Positions 1 to 8,212 of a stretch of 49,256 bases of DNA are shown piece by piece. Source of the stretch: Bacteroidota bacterium (GTDB lineage Bacteria; Bacteroidota; Bacteroidia; UKL13-3); assembly GCA_030680835.1 (NCBI GenBank), contig JAUXUD010000051.1, forward strand, positions 1-49,256. Direction: 5' to 3'. Each line of letters starts with the position of its first letter. Positions within the stretch are counted from its first letter, which is position 1. The position numbers and the translations under genes were made by a program. Below the pieces are notes generated by a model. It did not search any database, had not been told where the DNA came from, and saw only the letters and a list, made by a program, of their open reading frames with translations.

Positions 1-388
1 TGGCAGAATTGATATGAAACCATTTTAATAAACTCTGTTTTGGAAAAAAACTTGAAAACTGTTCTATCATTTTTACAAAATCCTCTTTTTTTAATGACAG
101 GAGTCGCTCATAATTTTCTTTACCTAACAAATTAATTGTGCTGAAATGCAGTTTGGCAATGTTTAGAAAAAGTCGCTTCTTTTTGAACCAATCTAAATCC
201 TCTTTTTCAATCAAGGTGTCGAGCTGATCACGAATGAGTAATTCCTGTTCCAAATGAAAAACATCATCCTTTGATACATTACGCCAATTCCATTTTGTTT
301 GTTTGGGAATGATCTTTTGTTGCTCTTCTGTTAGCAAATCTTTTTCCCGTCCGGCTGCATATGCCCATCGGTAAATTGCCGGATACAC
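1..388 (-). pseudogene. Partial transposase/integrase-like fragment at the window edge
   Basis: A minus-strand frame is open from the window edge to about 411, where a stop closes it. It has no ATG near its 5' end; the only early start is GTG at 388. The peptide runs YPAIYRWAYAAGREKDLL, then a Lys/Trp-rich stretch, then basic helical sequence. This resembles the HTH-bearing N-terminal part of Bacteroidota DDE transposase/integrase-core proteins, but I place it only loosely. The missing start suggests a 5'-truncated insertion-sequence remnant. Its 3' part lies outside the window. Confidence 0.35.
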
Positions 389-509
389 TTTTTTTTCTTC
401 ATAAAATTTATATTAACAGGGGAAGATAAAATTATTGAAGCATTCAAACTATTTAAAGTCTCATATTATATACATTATATACTTTTAATAAACATAATTA
501 CATACATTA

Positions 510-824
510 ATGAAACTAAATTTAAACTCGGCAAAAAATCAAAAGATACTTTCAACCTTAGGAGAAAACATTAAACTTGCCCGCCTTCGCAGAAATCTGA
601 GTACTGAAAATCTTGCAGTAAAAGCAGAAATTGGAAGGGTAACATTCATAAAAATTGAGCAGGGAAATCCTTCAGTGGCATTAGGAAAATACATGCAGGT
701 TTTATTGGTACTTGGATTAGAAAATGATCTGGTAAATATTGCAGTGAGTGATCCGATAGGAAGAAAACTGCAAGACGGACAATTAATGCTCAGAAAAAGA
801 GCACCCCGGCAAAAAAAAGATTGA
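510..824 (+). CDS. XRE/HipB-like HTH regulator (orphan antitoxin)
   Basis: A 104-residue cytoplasmic DNA-binding protein. An XRE helix-turn-helix fills residues about 15-70 (LGENIKLARLRRNLS, then the IEQGNPSV recognition region). It is a clear paralogue of the 15983-16300 regulator: both share GENI-LARLRR-LS, the YLQV/YMQV-LFVLG helix, D-(I/L)GRKLQD and a basic R-AP-K tail. That paralogue is paired with a HipA gene. Here the next gene (952-2265) is HipA-like but convergent and has its own antitoxin (2268-2609), so this copy looks like an orphan antitoxin or stand-alone regulator. The upstream region carries repeated TATATAC/TACATAC words that could be its operator. Confidence 0.8.
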   Translation: MKLNLNSAKNQKILSTLGENIKLARLRRNLSTENLAVKAEIGRVTFIKIEQGNPSVALGKYMQVLLVLGLENDLVNIAVSDPIGRKLQDGQLMLRKRAPRQKKD

Positions 825-841
825 TACTAAATTACATGAAT

Positions 842-899
842 AATTAACCGGTAAAACCGATTTTTATTATCGGTAAATTATTTCTTTTATACCGGTTAA
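842..899. repeat. Nested inverted repeat between convergent genes
   Basis: Outer arms TTAACCGGTA (844-853) and TACCGGTTAA (890-899) are perfect 10-bp complements. Inner arms ACCGAT (856-861) and ATCGGT (869-874) form a second hairpin inside. A further ACCGGT follows near 916. The structure lies between the stop codons of two convergent genes, so a two-way terminator or mRNA 3' stabiliser is the simplest reading. There is no strong T-run. Confidence 0.5.
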
Positions 900-951
900 A
901 ACTTATTATTATTACCGGTACAATTTCAAATTTGTTGAATGGTTAAATCTC

Positions 952-2265
952 CTATCCATTCAGATAAATAAGTGTAGATGCAATTTCATCCCGGAGTTTT
1001 GGTGAAACCTTTACCTGATCTGCAAATTGCTTCCAATTGGTTACCACATCATTTATTTCCATAATGATTTCTTCCGGTTTCATTTTATTGGTTTTAATAG
1101 TATTAGCAAGGGTAAGGAGATCATCTTTGCTGATATTATTTCGCTTTCCGTTAATGCTTAAAGCATGTTGACTTACCCATTGGTGTTTGGGCTGATAAGC
1201 ATGGCATAAATCATAGGCAGGGGAGAGTTCCCATTGCGCACCTTGTTTCAATCTGAATGAAAAGTTCTTTGCATGATCATCACAGTTTCTGGCCAAAACA
1301 TTAAACACCATTCTTCTGAACATTTGTTCAGCGGCAGGGTAAGACAGTTTCAATTCGCGCATGGTTTGAAATAACTGTTCATAGCTAAAACTCGTAACCA
1401 GATTATAATCGAAATGCTTCATTGCGCAAAAGGTCTGAACATGATGTTTTGTTGAACCATTTTCACGGTCAAATCTTTTGGTCATAAAATGAGCCCTTCC
1501 ATTTTCCTCAAGCAAGAGGGATGGCATCATATTTATTCCACAGGCAATTGCCATATTGTAGTATGCCATTTCAACCCTGCCATAACCTCGACTTGAACCC
1601 AATTGCACATCACTCACACCATCCAACTTAAGGAGCCAATGTTCAAATCCTTTTGGAGCAATGGTCTGACCGGATTTTACCATTCCTGTTTTTTCGTTAT
1701 AAGCAATCACTGCTTTGGGTCTTGCTCCGCCGGCAGAAGTTCCAATACGCAAAATATCAAGTACGGCCTTTACTTCAGTATCCTTGATATTGGTAACAAA
1801 GGCCTCTTTTTTCAAAAGCATTTTTCGGGCAATATCAACCAGACTGTCAATTTCTACTGAAAAAGTCCGTTTGCTTTCATTCAGAGTAGGTGGTTCAAAT
1901 TCCAGGGCACCCATGCCTCTGGTTCCAATAAAACAAAGCATTTCCACCGGGTTCATGCTGTTTTGCGAACGACCTTGTTGCGCAAGCCATAGATTTATGA
2001 GTTCATTACCATATCGGTCGGGCAGCACATCCGCAAGTAGGCCGGGCAGACCTTTAAAAGAGTCCATTGCAGGATCAGCCTTTTTGCGGAGTGCAGGAAA
2101 ACTAAAAATGTTAATTGGAGAATTTATAGGCATTTGCAAAGGAGACAAATCCCAATTTAAGGTTTTGAACCTTGGGGAATATTCAAAGGTTGCTATACCA
2201 CTGGAATCGTTCCAGGCTACGGCTCCAACAAGTTCACCCCATATTTTCACTTCTGCTACATTCAT
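952..2265 (-). CDS. hipA: HipA-family kinase toxin
   Basis: A Ser/Thr-kinase-like toxin of the HipA family, 437 residues from ATG 2265; a TTG nine bases upstream would add three residues. HipA of E. coli phosphorylates glutamyl-tRNA synthetase; the target here is unknown. Visible motifs are the glycine-rich SAGGARPKA (about 177-185), ATP-site Lys in LLKLD (213), TKRFDRE (262-268), the catalytic loop NCDDHAKN (327-334) and the metal-binding Asp of SPAYD (352). The N-terminal half has the HipA N1 region with LADVLPDRYG. All key residues are present, so it should be active. It lies directly downstream of the HTH gene 2268-2609; the stop and ATG are two bases apart, an antitoxin-toxin operon. Confidence 0.9.
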   Translation of the reverse strand: MNVAEVKIWGELVGAVAWNDSSGIATFEYSPRFKTLNWDLSPLQMPINSPINIFSFPALRKKADPAMDSFKGLPGLLADVLPDRYGNELINLWLAQQGRSQNSMNPVEMLCFIGTRGMGALEFEPPTLNESKRTFSVEIDSLVDIARKMLLKKEAFVTNIKDTEVKAVLDILRIGTSAGGARPKAVIAYNEKTGMVKSGQTIAPKGFEHWLLKLDGVSDVQLGSSRGYGRVEMAYYNMAIACGINMMPSLLLEENGRAHFMTKRFDRENGSTKHHVQTFCAMKHFDYNLVTSFSYEQLFQTMRELKLSYPAAEQMFRRMVFNVLARNCDDHAKNFSFRLKQGAQWELSPAYDLCHAYQPKHQWVSQHALSINGKRNNISKDDLLTLANTIKTNKMKPEEIIMEINDVVTNWKQFADQVKVSPKLRDEIASTLIYLNG

Positions 2266-2267
2266 CT

Positions 2268-2609
2268 TTACCAATCACTTTTATTTTGTGAAGACTTAGT
2301 ACTTGCCCTCTTGCGTTTTTCTTTTTCCATTTTTACCATAGCCAAAGGACTGATGCTTTGTTGCACCATAAAAGAATCCATAACTTGCAATTGATCCAAA
2401 ACACGAAGCACTTGTAAAAGAGAAGCCAAAGTCACAGTTTCACCTTTTTCCAATAAACTCAGAGTTGAGCGACTAATCCCGGCAGCATGAGCTATAAAAT
2501 CCTGTGATTTATTTTGTAAAAGGCGATGATGCCTGATAAAAGCTCCAATTTGCTGAGCCAGGTTCTTATCACTCATTGAAACCCAATTATTGTATGATAT
2601 ATCAGTCAT
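2268..2609 (-). CDS. hipB: XRE/HipB-like antitoxin
   Basis: A 113-residue HTH protein (Met12 at 2576 is an alternative start). The XRE fold spans about residues 18-75, including SQDFIAHAAGISRSTLSLLEKG. The lysine-rich C-terminal tail fits a HipB-type contact with HipA or DNA. It is the first gene of a two-gene operon with the HipA kinase. By family analogy it neutralises the kinase and autorepresses the operon. A perfect palindrome, GTATGATTAATCATAC, lies just upstream, with a further GTATGAT half-site near 2592, in the right place for its operator. Confidence 0.85.
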   Translation of the reverse strand: MTDISYNNWVSMSDKNLAQQIGAFIRHHRLLQNKSQDFIAHAAGISRSTLSLLEKGETVTLASLLQVLRVLDQLQVMDSFMVQQSISPLAMVKMEKEKRKRASTKSSQNKSDW

Positions 2610-2632
2610 AATATGCTTATTTTAACTATATC

Positions 2633-2648
2633 GTATGATTAATCATAC
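2633..2648. promoter_or_regulatory. Palindromic operator of the hipBA locus
   Basis: A perfect 16-bp palindrome, GTATGATTAATCATAC, lies 24 bp upstream of the HTH start at 2609. A second GTATGAT half-site sits at 2592-2598, at the start codon. Paired half-sites around a HipB promoter are typical of autoregulated HipBA operons. Binding by this HTH protein is inferred. Confidence 0.55.
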
Positions 2649-2875
2649 AAATTTATTTGTTTTTATGTTAAAAACAAACTTTTGATAAAATGCCAATTTA
2701 TTTCACCGTTAATTAGGTCTTCATTGTTGTTAAAACAATTTAAACAACAACTTAAATTAATTAATAAAATTTTTGATTTCATTCGTTTAAATTCGTTTTA
2801 AGTCTTGATTCTTAAATTTCAACTTAGCACGCTTAATAATTTTTTTTTGAAGTATATAAGTTTGACCCCATTCAC

Positions 2876-5797
2876 ATGAAACTAATTTCGTTATTATTTA
2901 CCCTTACAATTTTTACATTATTAAATAAGGTATCGGCTGCCAATCGATACTGGATAGGTGGTACTGGCAGTTGGAGCGATTCTTCCCATTGGTCGGCTTC
3001 AAGCGGAGGAACTACGTGTAGTTGTATTCCAACTGGTGGCGATAATGTATTCTTCGATTCCAATTCTTTCAGCTCGGGTGGACAAGTGGTTACAATGACG
3101 GGTACCATATACTGTAATGATTTTAACTGGTTGGGTGTAACACATACTCCTACATTAATTCAGAACTCGTGGTTATATATATACGGTTCTGTTTTAATGC
3201 CGGCAAATATGATTTGTTCAAGTCTTGGAACACTTGAATTCCAAGGTGGAACAGGCACTTTTTTAACAACCGGAGGTCATTCGGTTGGAATGGTTATACT
3301 TAGAAAGAGTCCGCTGAATGGAGCAGTTACTGTTACTGATTCGTTGGATGTAGGAGTAATTCGGCTTGAATCGGGAGGTTTTGGCACCAATGTTAATTAT
3401 ATGAGGATAGGTACGCTTGATATTGCTTCCGTAAGCTGGGTGGGTTTTGGGATGGTAAGCAGTGGATTGATTGAAGTGTTAGGAGGTGGTGCCAATGCCT
3501 TCAGAATTACAGGTACTGTGTCATTGGGCCTAACAAATGCCCTCATTCGCTTTACCGGTCAAGGAGGAGGAATGTATTTGACAGGGCAAACGTTGGGTAC
3601 GGTTGAATTTACCGATACAAGCTCTGCTTCATATGCGCAAATTGTAGGAGGTGGTGTCATAAATAAAATAACAGCATCGGCTGGTTTAGTAAACTATATG
3701 GGTAACTTTACGATCAACGAAGTTAGCATTGCCGGCAATGGAACATTTTATGGAAACAACACATTTGGCAATCTTACTTTGAGTGCCGGAAAAAGTTACA
3801 CCTTTAATAATGGAACAACCAATAACATTACAGGAAACATATATGCCTATGGCACTTCCAGCGATAGTATTGAAATGAAATGCACAAGTGGGTTTGCAAC
3901 CCTGAGTAAGTCCTCAGGGAATGTTTGCGGGCAATTCCTGAAACTGAAAAATATACATACCACCGGAGGCGCTGTATTTAAAGCCGGTAACAGCAGAGAT
4001 ATGGGAAACAATACCGGTTGGTTGTTTCAAAATTGTTCCGGCTGCGTACCTCCTTCAAGTCCTATTATATCAGGCAACGCTTCCGTTTGTGCAAATTCCG
4101 GTTCAAATTATACCACAACGGCTAATACAGGTCATACCTATATATGGGCCGTTATCGGTGGAAGTATAACTGCAGGTCAGGGAACCGCGAGTGTGAGTAT
4201 TAATTGGGGTGCTGCTGGTTTAGGGTCAATAACAGTAACCGACTCTATCATTTCAACATCGTGTAAAACAACAGGTTCTCCTTTAACGGTTACTATAAAT
4301 TCAAATCCAAGTCCCAGCATTTCGGGATTCTCAAGTTTTTGTACCAATTCAACTGGTACGTATTCAACTGCAGATAATTCAGGTAGCTCATATGTTTGGA
4401 CCATCAGTGGTGGTTCAATATCTTCAGGTCAGGGTACAGCTATTGTCTCCGTAACATGGGGATTACCCGGTTTGGGAATATTGTGGGTAAGCGATTCTGT
4501 GATTGCAAGCGGATGTAAAGTAACAGATTCGTTAACCGTTATTAAAAATTCATTGCCAATAGTTGGTTTTACCATCAATAATCCTTCACAATGTTATAGT
4601 GGTAATTTTTTTATTTTTAACGATACCACAAGTACTACATTTAGTCGTAAATGGGAGTTAGGTAATGGGGATGTTTCAAGCAATAAGACGCCTATCAAGA
4701 CATTCGGAAACCTGCCTTCTTATAATGTAAAATTGGTTTCAACCAATAGTTTTGGCTGTAAAGATTCTGTTACTAAAACCGTAAACATATATCCAATGCC
4801 GGTTTCAGGTTTTACGCTTAATAATACTTCGCATTGCTTAAAGGGGAACAACTTTGTTTTTACAAATACTTCAACGATTATCAGTGGGTCATTAAGCAGT
4901 AACTGGAGTTTTGGGGATGGAGATAACAGCACTACAATGAACACGGTTAAAAAATATATTGCAGCAGGAATCTATCAGGTTAAACTGGTTTCAGTAAGTA
5001 ATAACGGTTGTATAGATTCTACTATTCATACGGTTACGGTTCGTACCCAACCCGGTGCCGTTATTACAACGCAAAAAGGAACCGGCAATTTTTGTTTTAA
5101 CGATTCAATAACACTTTTTGCCAATACAGGTTCGTTGAATACGTATAGCTGGTTATTTAATGGGGCATTTGTTCCACTGGCAAACCAAAATAAGCTCAGT
5201 ACAAAGCAAGCCGGACTTTACCAGGTAATTGTTTCTAACAACTTTTCATGCAAGGATACATCTGCTCAGTTTAATACAACTGAAGTTCCTTTGCCGGTTG
5301 TTGGAAGTATAACAGGGCCTCAAACAATAACCACAGCATCTGCTCCCGTTTTATACAGCATTGCGCCACAGGCAAATCATTTGTATTACTGGACTCTTGT
5401 AGGAGGTAATATTATTTCAGGTCAGGGTACCAGTTCGCTTATGGTACAGTGGGTATTAACAGGTTCAAACCGATTAAAGGTTAAGTTAATCAATTCGAAC
5501 AATTGCTCGGATACGAATTCGATAAATGTTCATGTAACAGTGGGTATCAACAATTTGTTGGAGAAAAATACAATTGAAATCTATCCAAATCCTTTCAATG
5601 AAAAGCTCACGATTCGTTCATCGCTATTACACGTAAATTCAATTAAGATTTACGATTTAATGGGAAAATTAATTTTTAAACAGGACATAAATATTAAAGA
5701 AGTCACAATTGACTTAGCTGCTTTGAGCAACGGTATGTATTTGCTTGAAGCAGAAATAAATACCGGTATTGGATTATTTAAAATATTGAAAAATTAA
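2876..5797 (+). CDS. Secreted PKD-like repeat protein with T9SS sorting domain
   Basis: A 973-residue exported protein. Residues 1-21 are a signal peptide ending VSA. The following ANRYWIGGTGSWSDSSHWS opening is a frequent start of large Bacteroidota surface proteins. Glycine/threonine-rich beta repeats fill about 60-390. Two PKD-like modules with S.GQGTA follow (about 392-560), a third copy of that motif occurs later, and PKD-type GDG/NGD turns lie between. The C-terminus (about 897-973) is a type A sorting domain: EIYPNPFNEKLTI, then IKIYDLMGKLI and LSNGMYLL. It should be exported by the Sec and type IX systems and anchored or released at the surface. It is a single gene, convergent with 5801-6331 and three bases from it. 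Substrate or role is unknown; adhesion is a guess. Confidence 0.85.
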   Translation: MKLISLLFTLTIFTLLNKVSAANRYWIGGTGSWSDSSHWSASSGGTTCSCIPTGGDNVFFDSNSFSSGGQVVTMTGTIYCNDFNWLGVTHTPTLIQNSWLYIYGSVLMPANMICSSLGTLEFQGGTGTFLTTGGHSVGMVILRKSPLNGAVTVTDSLDVGVIRLESGGFGTNVNYMRIGTLDIASVSWVGFGMVSSGLIEVLGGGANAFRITGTVSLGLTNALIRFTGQGGGMYLTGQTLGTVEFTDTSSASYAQIVGGGVINKITASAGLVNYMGNFTINEVSIAGNGTFYGNNTFGNLTLSAGKSYTFNNGTTNNITGNIYAYGTSSDSIEMKCTSGFATLSKSSGNVCGQFLKLKNIHTTGGAVFKAGNSRDMGNNTGWLFQNCSGCVPPSSPIISGNASVCANSGSNYTTTANTGHTYIWAVIGGSITAGQGTASVSINWGAAGLGSITVTDSIISTSCKTTGSPLTVTINSNPSPSISGFSSFCTNSTGTYSTADNSGSSYVWTISGGSISSGQGTAIVSVTWGLPGLGILWVSDSVIASGCKVTDSLTVIKNSLPIVGFTINNPSQCYSGNFFIFNDTTSTTFSRKWELGNGDVSSNKTPIKTFGNLPSYNVKLVSTNSFGCKDSVTKTVNIYPMPVSGFTLNNTSHCLKGNNFVFTNTSTIISGSLSSNWSFGDGDNSTTMNTVKKYIAAGIYQVKLVSVSNNGCIDSTIHTVTVRTQPGAVITTQKGTGNFCFNDSITLFANTGSLNTYSWLFNGAFVPLANQNKLSTKQAGLYQVIVSNNFSCKDTSAQFNTTEVPLPVVGSITGPQTITTASAPVLYSIAPQANHLYYWTLVGGNIISGQGTSSLMVQWVLTGSNRLKVKLINSNNCSDTNSINVHVTVGINNLLEKNTIEIYPNPFNEKLTIRSSLLHVNSIKIYDLMGKLIFKQDINIKEVTIDLAALSNGMYLLEAEINTGIGLFKILKN

Positions 5798-5800
5798 AGC

Positions 5801-6331
5801 CTACAAAAACCGCGCATCCGCTTCCATTACATGTCCGCATTTTTTGCAGGTGCGCAGTTCTTCTGAACCATAAAATTCTTTAAAGCGCGGTTGGAAATCG
5901 GTTTCAATATTGTTTTGTTCGAAATAGGTTTCGTGCAATTTGTTGTTACATTTTTCGCAAAACCACAAAAGGCCATCTTTCATGGTAGTTCCTTTCCGCA
6001 CCCGTTCTATTACCAAACCTATAGAACCTGCAGTTCGGCCCGGGGAGTGCGGAACTTTTGGCGGACATAAAAACATATCGCCGGGACCCAAATGAATGGG
6101 AATGGCTTCTCCGTCTTCCTGAATGTTTACCGTAATATTTCCTTCAAGCTGATAAAACAACTCTTCAGTTTCATTATAGTGGTAATCCTTGCGTGCATTG
6201 GGACCCCCAACAATCATTACGATATAATCCGTTCCTTCGGGATACAGGTTTTTGTTGGCAACAGGCGGTATCAGCAGATGACGGTTTTCGTCGATCCACT
6301 TTTTAAGGTTGAATGGTTTACGTATGCTCAT
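5801..6331 (-). CDS. nbaC: 3-hydroxyanthranilate 3,4-dioxygenase
   Basis: A cytosolic Fe(II) enzyme that opens the ring of 3-hydroxyanthranilate in tryptophan degradation (the kynurenine route toward quinolinate/NAD). The ATG at 6331 gives 176 residues; upstream residues in frame are unlikely coding. The cupin holds the expected substrate Arg47 and iron ligands His51, Glu57 and His95. Two CxxC pairs at 125/128 and 162/165 form the rubredoxin-like second metal site of the bacterial enzymes. No other kynurenine gene is in the window. It is single, convergent with the T9SS protein gene. Confidence 0.95.
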   Translation of the reverse strand: MSIRKPFNLKKWIDENRHLLIPPVANKNLYPEGTDYIVMIVGGPNARKDYHYNETEELFYQLEGNITVNIQEDGEAIPIHLGPGDMFLCPPKVPHSPGRTAGSIGLVIERVRKGTTMKDGLLWFCEKCNNKLHETYFEQNNIETDFQPRFKEFYGSEELRTCKKCGHVMEADARFL

Positions 6332-6405
6332 GGTATGGAGATATTTAGAATTTAAAAATACAAATCCGGAATTCAATCGGGTTTAACAAATGTCATTAAA
6401 ATTAT

Positions 6406-6966
6406 TTACAATGGCAACACGCGTGTTGCTTTCAGGTATCTTCTTTTGTAATAATCGGCCTCAAGGTAGTCAATTCTCACTCCAGCGCTTGAACTCGAAT
6501 GAATAAAACGAATGGGTTCGCCGGGTCCGGAAATGACGATACCCACGTGTCCAATACCTTTACGGCGGCTGTTGCGGCCCTTGAAAAATAGTAAATCGCC
6601 TTTTTTGATGTGCTTTTGTTTGATTTCAATTCCTACCAAACACTGTCCGGCTGAGGTATGTGGCAGCTTTACCCCAAAATGTTTAAAAACGGTGAGGGTA
6701 TAACCACTGCAATCGAATCCTTTGTTGCTGGTTCCGCCCCTTTTATAGCGGTTGCCCATAAAGCTCAGGGCATAAGTAAACAAGCTGTCGGTAACTGGTT
6801 TTTTCTTTATTTCGGTTTGAACCGGCATTATATTGGTATCTGCAGGTGGGTTCAACAAATACAACTGAACCAGAGTATCCTTTATTTTTGGAGTTTGACC
6901 CCATGCATGAAAAGTACCCGCAAAGAGCAGTAATGCTTGAAGAATATATCTGGTTGAGGCTTTCAA
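6406..6966 (-). CDS. NlpC/P60 cysteine peptidase (C40)
   Basis: A 186-residue exported cell-wall hydrolase, expected to cut peptide stems of peptidoglycan. Residues 1-23 form a signal peptide ending AWG. A short linker precedes the NlpC/P60 domain (about 62-186) with catalytic Cys86 (in FDCSG), His140 (GHVGIV) and a third polar residue, probably His156. KKGDLLFF is the usual conserved strand before the histidine. It is divergent from bamD, and the two share a 60-bp promoter region. Confidence 0.92.
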   Translation of the reverse strand: MKASTRYILQALLLFAGTFHAWGQTPKIKDTLVQLYLLNPPADTNIMPVQTEIKKKPVTDSLFTYALSFMGNRYKRGGTSNKGFDCSGYTLTVFKHFGVKLPHTSAGQCLVGIEIKQKHIKKGDLLFFKGRNSRRKGIGHVGIVISGPGEPIRFIHSSSSAGVRIDYLEADYYKRRYLKATRVLPL

Positions 6967-7006
6967 AGAGATGTAAAATTATTTAATTTTGATAAAATAA
7001 AAAGTG

Positions 7007-7014
7007 TATGTTTG
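7007..7014 (+). promoter_or_regulatory. Bacteroidota -7 box upstream of bamD
   Basis: TATGTTTG matches the Bacteroidota sigma-ABfr -7 consensus TAnnTTTG exactly. The -33 TTG is poorly spaced. Transcription would begin near 7021, which supports the ATG at 7028 over the in-frame start at 7004. Confidence 0.45.
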
Positions 7015-7027
7015 CAGTTCGCTAACT

Positions 7028-7840
7028 ATGAGGTATTTCAGTTTAACATTACTTATCGGATTGTTGCTTGCTTCGGGTTGTTCCAATAAATATCAGAAGG
7101 CTCTTAAAACCCCTGATAACCGTGTGAAACTTGAAATGGCTGATTATTACTACAAAAAGAAAGATTTTGTAAGGGCTGTCAGTTTATATGAGCAGATAGA
7201 AGATGCATTCAGCGGCACCCCTGCCGCCGAAAGAGTTCTTTACAACAGTGCCCAGTGCAATTTTGGATTAAAAATGTATGCTCTGGCAGGTTTTCAGTTT
7301 AAAACCTATTTCGAAAACTTTCCATCCGGCGAATTTGCAGAAGAAGCGCTTTACATGAATGCCTATTGTGCGTATCTCGAATCTCAGGAACCGGAATTGG
7401 ATCAGACCGATACTTATAAAGCCATTGAAACTTTTAGAATATTTATAAACGTATACCCTGAAAGCAAATATGTGCCCGAATGCAATAATTTTTTAGACAA
7501 GTTGCGGGCGAAACTGAGTTTTAAAGCATATCGGACTGCAAAATTGTATTTTAATTTAGGCGAATACAAGAGTGCAATTGTGGCCCTTAAAAATGTGTCG
7601 CGCGAATTTCCTGAATTGGCCCAAAAAGAAGAAGTTGATTTTTTAATTGTAAAATCACACTTTTTGCTGGCAGATAACAGCGTGCCCGAAAAACAAAAAG
7701 AACGCTTCGAAAATACACTGAAAGCATTTCAGGATTTTGAAGAAGCATACCCCGAAAGCAGCAGGTATATGAATGATGCCGTTGACCTGAAGCGCAGGGC
7801 TACCGAGGCATTAACGAAACTGGAAACAAAGAAAAGTTAA
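7028..7840 (+). CDS. bamD: Outer membrane protein assembly factor BamD
   Basis: The lipoprotein of the BAM complex, which inserts beta-barrel proteins into the outer membrane. The ATG at 7028 gives 270 residues with a lipobox LLASGC (Cys about residue 18), so it is lipidated and periplasm-facing. TPR-like helical hairpins follow: YYKKKDFVRAVSLYEQI, ALAGFQFKTYFENFPSGEFAEEALY and LYFNLGEYKSAIVALKN. This is the standard YfiO/ComL fold and length. It is the first gene of a collinear run, seven bases ahead of the omega-subunit gene, an arrangement seen in many Bacteroidota. Confidence 0.93.
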   Translation: MRYFSLTLLIGLLLASGCSNKYQKALKTPDNRVKLEMADYYYKKKDFVRAVSLYEQIEDAFSGTPAAERVLYNSAQCNFGLKMYALAGFQFKTYFENFPSGEFAEEALYMNAYCAYLESQEPELDQTDTYKAIETFRIFINVYPESKYVPECNNFLDKLRAKLSFKAYRTAKLYFNLGEYKSAIVALKNVSREFPELAQKEEVDFLIVKSHFLLADNSVPEKQKERFENTLKAFQDFEEAYPESSRYMNDAVDLKRRATEALTKLETKKS

Positions 7841-7847
7841 ACAACAT

Positions 7848-8192
7848 ATGGCAAATAACAATTATCAAAATGTTCCGGCAACCACCATTGCCCGCGATTT
7901 TAGAAAACTGGAAAAAGGTACCGACAATATCTATGAGTCGATTGCCATTATTTCCAAGCGTGCAAATCAGATTGCTGCTCAGATGAAAGAAGAATTACAC
8001 ACTAAATTAGATGAATTTAACAACGACAGCGATACATTGGAAGAGGTGTTTGAAAACCGCGAACAGATTGAAATAAGCATGTATTACGAGCGTTTACCCA
8101 AGCCAACCCTGATTGCAACGGAGGAATTTCTGGAAGGTAAAATCTATTTCAGAAACCCCGATAAAGAAAAGCGTTTGGCAGAAGGTGTCTAA
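7848..8192 (+). CDS. rpoZ: RNA polymerase omega subunit, Rpb6-like
   Basis: A 114-residue protein of the Bacteroidota Rpb6/omega family, which helps assemble and stabilise RNA polymerase. NIYESIAIISKRANQIA (about 27-43) is the conserved omega helix. The rest is acidic, with a LPKPTLIATEEFLEGKI segment seen in this family. The position between bamD and coaBC is conserved in the phylum. Short spacing to both neighbours suggests one transcript. Confidence 0.88.
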   Translation: MANNNYQNVPATTIARDFRKLEKGTDNIYESIAIISKRANQIAAQMKEELHTKLDEFNNDSDTLEEVFENREQIEISMYYERLPKPTLIATEEFLEGKIYFRNPDKEKRLAEGV

Positions 8193-8212
8193 TTATGTAA
8201 TTTGCCTTCATT

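Noticed and set aside
1715-2299. 194-codon plus-strand frame
   Set aside because: Antisense to hipA, which has all family motifs.
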